This document shows, in pieces, positions 56,160 to 64,000 of a DNA stretch of 64,000 nt. The position numbers were made by a program, and so were the translations under genes. This stretch comes from Heterobasidion occidentale (taxonomy: Eukaryota; Basidiomycota; Agaricomycetes; Russulales; Bondarzewiaceae). The stretch's first letter is position 1. Each line of letters starts with the position of its first letter. The notes under the pieces were generated by a model. It saw only the letters and a list, made by a program, of their open reading frames with translations. It made no database searches and was not told the origin of the DNA. Location of the stretch: positions 2,046,001-2,110,000 of the forward strand of contig JBCAQO010000010.1 in NCBI GenBank assembly GCA_039111635.1, given 5' to 3'.

Positions 56160-57438
56160 TCACTGGCTTTTAGGGAAATCCGTCGACGAGAACACAGTCT
56201 CCCACTCCTCGATGCGCTGGAGCGTCGTCTGGCACGACTTCTTGACCGCCTCGACGCAGTCGCTGCCGAGGTAGGCGACCGGCGGCAAGTCCTTGCCCGC
56301 CGCTGCGCCCTCCCCGCGGACGAGGTCGAGCATGAGCTCGACCGCCTTGGCCGGGTCTCCCGGCTGCTTGCCGTTCACGGCTGCGCATATACGAAGTCAG
56401 CACAGCCGTCTCCGCGAGGGAGGAGGGAAACGGGAACGCACATTTCCAGCGCTCGTCGGCGGGGATGGTGATGGGCTTGTAGTCCGCGATGCGGTTCGTG
56501 TACGGCGCGCGGTTGTTCGGGTCGAGGAAGCTCGTGCGGAAGTAGCCCAGGTCGACGCATATGCTGCGCAGGCCGAGCGGGCGGATCTCTGTGTTGAGCG
56601 ACTCGGACAGGCCTGCGACCCGTGCAGTTATCAATACGGGGACGGGCGCGTAGGTCTGCGGGGCAGGACGTACAGCGGTGCATGGCCTTCGTCGCGCCGT
56701 AGATGCTGCCGTGCGGGCTCGCGCTGGCGAGTTCGTGGAGGTGAGCGCCTGCGCTGTATCGCGGATTGACTGCTGGGGAGGTGCTCACCGCCAACTGCCA
56801 ATAGAGCCCAACCAGACGATGGTGCCGGACTTGCGCGCGCGCATGTGGGGCAGGACGGCGCGCGACATGTTCAACGCGGAGAACACGTTGGTGCTGCGAA
56901 CGCAGTCGTCAATACCCCGCTACACTGTCCCTTGACGTGCGGACTCGAGAGGGGTGCGCAGACGTACTTGAACTGGTGCAGCGTCTCCTCAGCCCTGCAA
57001 GGCGCACACAACGAAACGAATCAGCACTGTGCGGGAAATTGCGGATCGCGGGTGGTGGACGCACGTGTTCTCCTCCTGCGCGCCGACGAGGATGTACCCT
57101 GCGTTATTGACGAGGACGTCGATGCGCCCGTGGAGGCCGAGCGCCTGCTGGACCTTCGCGTTCAGCTCGTCCACGGGCGCGGTCACGTCGAGCTCGAGCA
57201 CGTCCGCGCCGAGCTGCCGCAGCGGCGCGGTCTTTGCGATGGAGCGCGCGCGGGCGGTGGCGATGACCTTGTCGCCGCGCTTGAGCGCCGCGGCGGCGAG
57301 CCCGTAGCCGATCCCTGAGCTGTGCGCGGCGGAGGCGGAGGCGCCGGGCGTCCGTGGTGAGCGGGTGCACGTGTGCGGTGCTGGGATGAGGGGGACTCAC
57401 GAGCAGCCGGTGATGAGCCAGACGAGTTGGTTGGACAT
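56160..57438 (-). CDS. Short-chain dehydrogenase/reductase, classical type
   Basis: The start MSNQLVWLITGCS at 57438 is followed after a short intron by SGIGYGLAAAALKRGDKVIA, giving the Rossmann TGxxxGIG motif. Next come ARARS, ADVLELDVTAPVDELNAKV, VLVNNAGYILVGAQEE, NVFSALNMSRAVLPHMRAR, the KSGTIVWLGSIGS strand with the catalytic Ser, and SIYGATKAM, which contains the catalytic YxxxK. The C-terminal part SESLNTEIRPLGLRSICVDL, YFRTSFLDPN and LPPVAYLGSDCVEAV ends TDFPKSQ. It is an NAD(P)-dependent oxidoreductase of the fungal group close to ketoreductases; the substrate is unknown. Exons are small, with typical 50-60 bp introns. A decayed copy (60470-60742) lies 3.3 kb to the right in the same orientation. 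Confidence 0.9.
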
Positions 57439-58354
57439 GGTTCTTGTGTGAGGAGGGTACAAGGTTGATGGTGAGCGGCTTGCCGAGTGCAGACGCTCTT
57501 TATGCCGTCGAGGGGTTCATTGCCGGTAGGATCACGGACGTGGGCTTGGGCAAGGGGTACGTCACGACTGGTAGGATGGCTGATGGGCGCGGAGGCGGGG
57601 TGGATGCATGTCAATGTTCGACGCTCGACCTTGTCTGCTCCCTATCACGGACCTGACTCGTCCGTGACCCACTCGCAGGATGACATCATGGCTCTTCCCT
57701 TTTTGGTAGCGCATGTTCCCAGAAGAGAACAACCTCGTCAGCGCAAGGTCGCCCCCACGGTTCCGTCTGTACGATCTTGGCCATGTGGAACCAATCGTCG
57801 GTCCGTCGCCCCTTGTGCTCTCGCATGGCGAAGACCCAACACGGAGCGACGGGGATGGTAAACATCATCTTGTTTGGTATCACACTCGATGAAGCAATGA
57901 ACATCTCTCACTTCTAGATCTGCCTCGCTTGGGCGCTTGCGAACCAGCACGTCTGATGGTCTGCTGTCTCCGATATCTTGCTAAGACAGAACCCGCCTTC
58001 TGTGAATGTCGACGCCCATATGTCACGGCCCATGTTATCTCATCTCCTGTCAGGTTGGGCCGTTCCTCCCGAGCCTTGATAAACAGCGATCCTCTTCACA
58101 AGAAAGGCGGCACTCGAGTCGGAGGCGCTTTCAATGACCGATCTACATACGTCGGCCAACGATCGGACGCCGGGGTGGATCCTTCGTGGCGCCCAAGCTT
58201 ACGGTAATTGGAATCCGTCGAGCATTGCTCCTATGGCTATGCGGCGCGCATGGCTATGTACAGCATATCTAGGCTTAAACTGCCAGCTTGACGCGACGAT
58301 GCTCGATAGACACCCATCTCGCCTCTGCGCTCTGGTTTTCGCGGCAAGCTTGCA
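57439..58354. other. Divergent region between dehydrogenase and DUF6533 copy 1
   Basis: 916 bp without coding character; promoters of both genes. The corresponding interval of the second copy (60743-61464) is 722 bp. Confidence 0.5.
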
Positions 58355-59844
58355 ATGGCTCAGGGCTCACACCCCAGCCTCGAGCAGGTCGTCGCAGGCG
58401 TCGATGTCGCCATGGTACGTACGTCAGGCGACCTCTCGATTTTTTCGATATCTCTGAAGAATAGGTGCTAGTGTTTTTCTGGTACGCGCTCGTCTGGTAA
58501 ACGAGCGAAGGACGCGCGCATAATGGGATCCGACAAAAGGCGCGGCAGCGGCCATCATGGTGCGTGGCGCAGATTGAGAACGAGCGGGCGAGGCTCACCC
58601 CCGAAGGTGCTCTTTCTCTTCGCTCGCTACACGCCATCCTTGGACCAAATAAGCGTTGTCGCTTATCGTGAGCGGTGCTTATTTTTTTCTCCTTTCTGAA
58701 GCGGTGTCTCACTGGGATTGGGTGGATAGATATGCTGGAAAGACCGGCGAGCTGCGGCGGTTTGTATTCGTTCTCTACGTGTAAGCGCGCATCTATGCAG
58801 ACATTTCTGGACACGATCTGAAATCCTCCAACGCTTCTGTCCACAGGGGCATACGCTGTGGGCATCTCGACAACCGAAGGTATGTCGTCTAGGATCACTG
58901 CAAGTCACTCTTATGATCGTGCGCCCAGTGATCCTCGCGCTGCGCACTTGGGCGATCTGGGGCCGAGACACGCGTTTCGGGATCGCTCTCGGAATCGCAC
59001 TGCTTGCCATATGGCTGCCAGTCCTCGTTCTCTCGCGTCGGTTCCTCCGCTCGCTCGTGTGTGAGTGACGACCGCCACGCGCGCTACCGTCTACGTTCGC
59101 GTATACGCAGTTTTTTCCGCCGCCCGGGGCTGCTTCTTGACCGGGGGAAGCACCGTTGCGTACGTTTCGATCCACGCCGCACCGTTCCTGGCGTCCGGTA
59201 CCCGCGAGTCCGCGTATCTGCTCGCCTCTCGAGACCCGGAGAGTGAAGATGGGCGCCGGGCATCCGCAGTAGTACCGGGCCTCACGCTGGGCAGGTGTCT
59301 CCAGTCGAGTGAGCCGGTGCCGCTGAGCCGCCTTCGAGAGCACGCGGCGACGGCGTTTTGCGTTTCGCGTCTGCTAGTGAGGTCCAAAGAGAGTCAGTCG
59401 AGCCTGGTTGTATCCCTGTACAGAGACGGCGAGCGCCTTTCTCGATGGTATATGCTCCCGGACTGACAGTATTTCCACAGGCGTCGTGTATTATATATTC
59501 CTAAGAGGTAGTTCGCATCGCTGCAGAATCATGGCCCACCTCAGGCTCACACGAAAAAAACCAGTCGTGTCCGTATTATGCGTCGTCATCACCTTAACGA
59601 CACCGGTGCGCCCGCCGTCCTCATCTCGTCGGCGAGCTCTAGACTGACGCCGGCCGGCCACGCAGAGGCAGCACATCGCCCTCCTCTCTCCGTCAGTGCC
59701 GCGTCGAGCTTCGAGTAGGACAGTGTGTGCGCCCTGATGCTCAGATTCGCCTGTAGGGTCCACAGGGTGCCGCATAGCGTGCTCACGAGCCGCATGCTCC
59801 TCCACCTGCGCGAATCGCACGCGCGCCGGCGACGGGGTGGATGA
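58355..59844 (+). CDS. DUF6533 membrane protein, copy 1
   Basis: Exon 1 (58355..58414, MAQGSHPSLEQVVAGVDVAM) is clear. Later exons give KVLFLFARYTPSLDQISVVA, SCGGLYSFSTW, AYAVGISTTE, VILALRTWAIWGRDTRFGIA, the DUF6533 hallmark GCFLTGGSTVAY, TLGRCLQSSE, SLVVSLYRDG, VVYYIFL, VLCVVITLTTP, and the last exon VPHSVLTSRMLLHLRESHAR ending RRRRGG. This is the usual seven-helix fungal layout. The exon that should carry the DUF6533 start (YDYILTLEQEVKLLW in copy 2) cannot be recognised between 58430 and 58590, where I find stops and no similarity, so the N-terminal third may be damaged. Receptor-like topology; function unknown. Confidence 0.7.
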
Positions 59845-59985
59845 TCCCGCTCGGGTGCACACGGCGTTGTGTGCGTAGATTGACACGTTTGGAGCGCGGG
59901 TCGCGGAAATCTTGTTGATCAGGGCGAGGTAGGGCAAGACAGAGGATGTTGGATCGTATACGTACGTAATTTATACCCGTTTTTT
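59815..59985. repeat. Duplicated 3' flank of DUF6533 genes, copy 1
   Basis: The segment around GGCGACGGGGTGGATGATCC through GAGCGCGGGTCGCGGAAATC and the following TACGTAATTTATACC recurs at 63255-63475 with scattered differences. In copy 1 it overlaps the last codons of the gene. Confidence 0.75.
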
Positions 59986-60469
59986 CTTCATCGTGCACTG
60001 TCTACATCGTCATGCCGTCAATGCATGGCCTGGAACCGAGATCGACGACGACGACGGTCAGGACGCAGGACATGGTCTGCATCGGGGCCCTTCCTGAAAG
60101 TCATCGAGCCTCTAGCGAAATGGACCACGATGTTCCCTTCCTGGATGCGCTCTGGCAGGGATTCCACAGCGTCGATCGGTGTTCCCAGCGTGGACGAAAT
60201 ATCAAGCTTGCAATGCATGTATAGCTTTGATCGCGCCGCGGATGTCGCCCTTGTGTGAGCGCGCAGACTTATCCGCGCATGAGGACGACTGACGGGCGAT
60301 GGTGGTTTCGTCCCTGTTTTGAAGCGTTTCACTGCCATAACGCGAGATGATGATCACCTTGCACGGCGCATGCACGCACGGAGGTCAGGGTCTCTCGCCA
60401 TGCGCTCAGGGCTTGGTGCTTCAAGTATATTCATCAAGACACAAGAAAAGACCATCTGCCCAGCAGTGT
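59845..60469. other. Intergenic, decayed
   Basis: It starts with the duplicated flank and then holds the probable 3' remains of the dehydrogenase relic. A minus-strand frame with AIKAIHALQA-type text is too degraded to assign. Confidence 0.35.
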
Positions 60470-60742
60470 TCGGGCGTCAAAGTCCCACGTCGCGCGGTCG
60501 GTGATGTTAAACCCGAGCACGTTTGTGCTGCGCTGCTTCGACGGCCTACATGTTGACCGAGCTCGCGCGCAGTTGCCGTTAGCGTTTGCTCTTTCGTGCG
60601 CAGCGGCAGCAAGGCTATGGCTGATTCCCAAGCTGTGTCAAGAAATGGCGTCACGGAGCCGTGGTGAGTGGGATATAATTTGATTCAGAAGTGAAGAATG
60701 TACTCACGAGCACCTGGTGCGCCAGACGAGCTGGTTGGTCAT
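60470..60742 (-). pseudogene. Short-chain dehydrogenase relic
   Basis: It aligns with the 5' end of the intact dehydrogenase at 57438. The relic begins MTNQLVWRTRCS (intact: MSNQLVWLITGCS), has the same GTGAGT intron, then LGISHSLAAAAHERANANGN and ARARS (intact: SGIGYGLAAAALKRGDKVIA, ARARS), and later NVLGFNITDRATWDFDA. The glycine-rich nucleotide-binding motif is destroyed (TRCS..LGIS instead of TGCS..SGIG), the frame shifts repeatedly, and nothing recognisable remains of the NNAG or YxxxK regions. It cannot make an active enzyme. Confidence 0.75.
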
Positions 60743-61464
60743 TAATTTTGAAGTAATCCACATATAGATGAGACCCACCCCAGTATCAATTCGAAGAGTT
60801 GATCCTGTCTGATCACAGCATGATATCGTATGCCCCTTTGCAGTTCTTGTTTGTGGAAATATATGAACAATTTTTGGGCCGCGCTCCCTTCCGTTAGCCA
60901 GTGCGAGGTCCTCAGTTCCTAAATCATCGCTGTTTATTTGGCCTGACGCATCTGACTCCATGTTTTGATCCAGCGAAAAATACCACGTCTAGAAATCTTT
61001 CCGTTGGCATTGGTTCAGATAGCTACCGGTGCTATGGTAAGTACGCACTATAAAATAAGCATTGCATCCGAGCTCGCCAGATGGTATCATTGTTTTTCGT
61101 CGATGACAACTGATCCTGATGCAGACACTCTATGGAACCCAGGTCATCTGCGTCAAACGCTCAATATTTGAGGGCTATTCTCATCAACCGACAGGACAAA
61201 CACAGACCGAAATGCTATAGGAGATACACGAGTTCTGTACCGCCGATATGTACGTTCAGCGTCGCAGGTAGGCTGCAGCCATCAAATCGATACAATGGTC
61301 TTGCAACGGAGTCCTGAATCATTTACCCTGCCGCGTTTTGATTCTTACGATTGATCCGTTCAGTTTCAGCTCGATAATTTTGCTTCTGATCGTTCACAGG
61401 TTGCCGAATCTGCCTTATATTCGACAATGGGGCGGACTCAGATTACAGCAACCCAGCTCCCGCC
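60743..61464. other. Intergenic between dehydrogenase relic and DUF6533 copy 2
   Basis: 722 bp with the copy 2 promoter. No coding frame. Confidence 0.45.
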
Positions 61465-63034
61465 ATGGCTCACAGTTCACACCCCAGCCCAGAGCAGGTC
61501 GTCGAAGGCATTGACACTGTCATGGTAGGCGAGGAATCCTGCTTTGAATTCCATGCACTGACCAACGACTCCCAGTATTTTGCTGGTACGGACTCATCTA
61601 TTGGATGGACGATGTCGATGCTCAAAGCGACTGTCAAAGTCGTAGCCGCAGTAATCTTAGTACGTCGCATATCTTGTGAAATTTCGTAAAGAGCATATGC
61701 TTAACTCGGATTCGACAGGTCTATGACTATATACTGACTTTAGAGCAAGAGGTGAAGCTTCTCTGGCCGACGAGACTGACTACTGCCAAGGTATTGTTTT
61801 TGGTCGCTCGCTACACACCGTTTCTGGACCAGGTTGGAGTCGTGATTACTTATCGTGAGTTTTCCTGGACGATTCTGCCCAGATGCCTCATCTTAATCTC
61901 TTTGACAGATCTCCTTGACTCACCGAGGGCTTGCAACATTTTGTACAGATATGCACTGTGTATGTAGCACCACATGTGGCAACTGGCGTGAAGGTCATAA
62001 CGTGATATTTGTCTTAGGGTCATATACTGTCGGAATCTGTATAACTGAAGGTACGGGCATGTCATATGTCGGCATAAGGTAATCACTGAGTTCCATCTCT
62101 GAAGCAATTCTCGCCTTGCGAAGTTGGGCTGTCTGGGGACGAGACAGACGTTTCGGTATTGGACTTGGGATTCTGCTTGCCATGATATGGGTTGCGGTCC
62201 TCGGTCTCGTGACAAAATTCCAGAATACTCTGATATGTGAGCGATCATCTTCATTAGTGTTTCCAATCATCTTACGACCTGGGCAGTCTCTCCAGCTACA
62301 GAGAAAGGTTGTTTCTTGACCGGAGGGAGCAGGATCCCATACATAGCAATCTACGCGCTATTTCTAGCATCCGACACTTGTAAGTCGGTATGTGCACGGT
62401 TGCTATCCTCCGCAGGCTGAAAGCAAGGTTTCACAGTGATCCTTGTTCTTACCTTGCTCAAGTGCCTAAAATCTAGTGGGTCGATGTTGCAAATGAAACT
62501 GGATTTGAAAATTTGTTGACAATATTGCACATTTTTAAGTGAGGTCTACGAGCAATCACTCGATAGTGCTTGCTTCGCTGTACAAAGATGGCAAGCACAC
62601 TTTCGTACTGGTATATGCATTGAATACTTATAGCTCTCACCTAGGCATTCTGTATTACATACTTGTAACAGGTATTGTCTGCTGATTGTGGAGTATACAT
62701 CGCATCTGTCCTAATACGAATAAACCTAGCGGTATCAATCTTGTGCGTCATTCTTGGCTTGACAACACCAGTGAGTGTGCCGATGTCGTAGTAGCCTCCA
62801 ATTCAGATGCTGAAGATAGCTTACAGAAACAGTATCTGGCTCTCCTATCCCCGTTAGTGGAGCATTTATTTTGTTGCATTATCTGACCTTGACACCTTTC
62901 CTAGCGTGCACAGAACGCTACATAGTGTCCTCACAAGTCGCATGCTTCTACACTTACGTGAATCCGCGATCGAAGCCAGAGAAGCGGGTCCTGGACAACA
63001 TCAAGAGCATATGTATCGAGCCGCATACCTCTAG
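61465..63034 (+). CDS. DUF6533 membrane protein, copy 2
   Basis: Exon 1 is 61465..61524 (MAHSSHPSPEQVVEGIDTVM, 60 nt as in copy 1). Then VKVVAAVIL, the DUF6533 start YDYILTLEQEVKLLWPTRLT, AKVLFLVARYTPFLDQVGVV, ACNILYRYAL, YTVGICITEG, ILALRSWAVWGRDRRFGIGL, the GCFLTGGSRIPYIAIYALFL block, LILVLTLLKCLKSS, SIVLASLYKDGK, ILYYILVT, SILCVILGLTTP and HRTLHSVLTSRMLLHLRES. About ten small exons, and seven predicted helices. The terminal exon ends at 63034 with a tail (AIEAREAGPGQHQEH) unlike that of copy 1; the sequence homologous to the copy 1 terminus lies 220 bp further right, suggesting an insertion. Codon use is more AT-rich than in copy 1. Confidence 0.8.
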
Positions 63035-63254
63035 CAGGCCATAGAGACTTGCCCACCCAGGTCTGACCCGAAAGAACGATACCTTCAATGTAGGACGGCG
63101 GTATGAGCAACGTCACGGGAATCCTGGCGAAGAAGGCATCGAGATGGTTTTTGTTTGTGAGATGATAGATTCGAGTATACAGTTATGGAAACTGTATTCA
63201 TAACGCATGTCGTGTGCGTCCGAGTTGACCGAAGCGGCGAGTGAAATGCTCTTC

Positions 63255-63475
63255 AGTGCGCAGGTGGCGACGGGGTGAATGATGCTGCTCGGGCGCCCAC
63301 GATGTTGTCTGCGTAGATTGGCACGTTTTGAGCGCGGGTCGCGGAAATCTTGTATGTCAGCGCGGAGCAGGGCAGAGGAGGACAGGCAGAGGCAGGGTAG
63401 AGCAGGGCAGCAGGGCAGAGCAGAGGCAGAGGCAGATGTATCGCATATGTACGTAATTTATACCGTTCTCTAGAA
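63255..63475. repeat. Duplicated 3' flank of DUF6533 genes, copy 2
   Basis: Counterpart of 59815-59985: GGCGACGGGGTGAATGATGC, then TGCGTAGATTGGCACGTTTT, GAGCGCGGGTCGCGGAAATC and TACGTAATTTATACC, expanded by the inserted GCAGGG tract. Confidence 0.75.
63362..63434. repeat. GCAGGGCAGAG-type low-complexity tract
   Basis: Imperfect repeats of GCAGAG/GCAGGG over about 70 bp, present only in the second copy of the duplicated flank. Confidence 0.75.
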
Positions 63476-63536
63476 CATATCTTGTAATATGGAGACGCCT
63501 GCGAACATGCCAAAACTTCAAACCTGTGCTTGCCAT

Positions 63537-64000
63537 CTATGTCTTGAGAATTCGCAGGTCTCCAATGGATGACGTGACATAGTCGGGCACGATGGACGAG
63601 GGATTAGGACCCGTCAAATTCTCCTCGGCGGTGATACCTATAAACACCAGAATCAGGGCCATCATTGAGTTGACACCCTCATGGGATATGTCATACCTGT
63701 AAGGACAAGCAGCGTTGCGAGACCGCCATTCTTCCCGAATTGAATATCTGTATTGAGTCTGTCGCCAACCATCACAGTTCTGGAAGGATCAAAATTGTGC
63801 CTATCATGATTTTAGGTTGATTGAGCGGCAGATTCATACGTGGTTCATGAGAGTGTCACTCACTTCGCCTTGATGCAGTCTAGCATCAAGCCACTGGCTT
63901 TCCAATACTTGTCACAGGACGCGTGGGACCTAGCGCGGTCTTCAAAGGCGACAACACTGCCCCCGCACCAGGTAGCAGACCCTTGTCACTAGGGTATGTG
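63537..64000 (-). CDS. HAD-type phosphatase (4-nitrophenylphosphatase / Pho13 family), 3' end
   Basis: The gene enters from the right edge. Segments: [37 protein letters not shown], then after a 60-bp intron [20 protein letters not shown] with [15 protein letters not shown], and after another intron [41 protein letters not shown] is HAD motif IV and the Lys of GKP the motif III lysine, as in Pho13/PGP phosphatases that clear 2-phosphoglycolate and other toxic side products. One base appears to be missing near 63890, between GKP and SGLMLD; without it the frame would stop at once. The N-terminal half lies outside the window. Confidence 0.85.

Larger units (their letters stand above)
63035..63536. 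other. Intergenic with duplicated flank and low-complexity tract
   Basis: It contains a 220-bp stretch without a counterpart in copy 1, then the second copy of the duplicated flank (63255-63475) interrupted by a GCAGGGCAGAG-rich tract. Confidence 0.5.

Noticed and set aside
1..64000. CRISPR arrays, rRNA genes, intact transposases or reverse transcriptases
   Set aside because: I looked for regularly spaced repeats and for the hallmark motifs and found none; expected for a single-copy fungal region.

Overview
The window is nuclear DNA of a filamentous basidiomycete, most likely an Agaricomycete. The genes are dense and carry many short introns of about 50-70 bp with GTRNGY...YAG borders. Several families typical of that class are present: DUF6533 and DUF6534 membrane proteins, CFEM GPI-anchored proteins, a CAP59-type GT69 glycosyltransferase, an F-box protein, a CHAT-domain fragment and an ascorbate-oxidase-like multicopper oxidase. 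Single-copy eukaryotic genes (NOP53, CSN1, GPI11/PIG-F, eL31, eL34) anchor the annotation. I saw no tRNA, rRNA, CRISPR array or intact transposon. Exon joins were read by hand from splice consensus, phase and family conservation, without transcripts or alignments.

Layout, left to right. 1-2.1 kb: the 5' part of an FHA-domain gene and a frameshifted wax-synthase-like gene, both minus. 2.8-7.1 kb: three tandem plus-strand paralogues of a family I do not recognise, with identical five-exon structure. 7.2-14.2 kb: housekeeping block (NOP53 minus, CSN1 plus, WW-domain protein minus, universal-stress-domain protein plus) with two divergent promoters. 15.3-17.4 kb: two orphan genes, one with heptad repeats. 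17.8-22.2 kb: a divergent pair, a type II membrane SGNH hydrolase and a GT69 mannosyltransferase, suggesting shared polysaccharide work. 22.5-31.4 kb: a four-helix-type membrane protein, a zinc-finger protein and GPI11, separated by long gene-free stretches.

33.5-51.4 kb: two DUF6534 seven-helix membrane genes in opposite orientation enclose three CFEM genes, the tail-to-tail ribosomal protein genes eL31 and eL34, an orphan gene and an F-box gene. 51.6-52.1 kb: a broken CHAT-domain 3' fragment next to an inverted repeat. 52.5-55.2 kb: a secreted multicopper oxidase. 56.2-63.5 kb: a duplicated block made of a short-chain dehydrogenase (minus) beside a DUF6533 gene (plus). The first copy has an intact dehydrogenase; the second keeps only a dehydrogenase relic. 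63.5-64.0 kb: the 3' end of a HAD-type phosphatase.

Six otherwise well-conserved reading frames or fragment joins (two in one gene) are each broken by what looks like a single missing base. Either several genes are decaying or, more simply, the assembly carries residual one-base deletions. Models at those sites should be treated as provisional.
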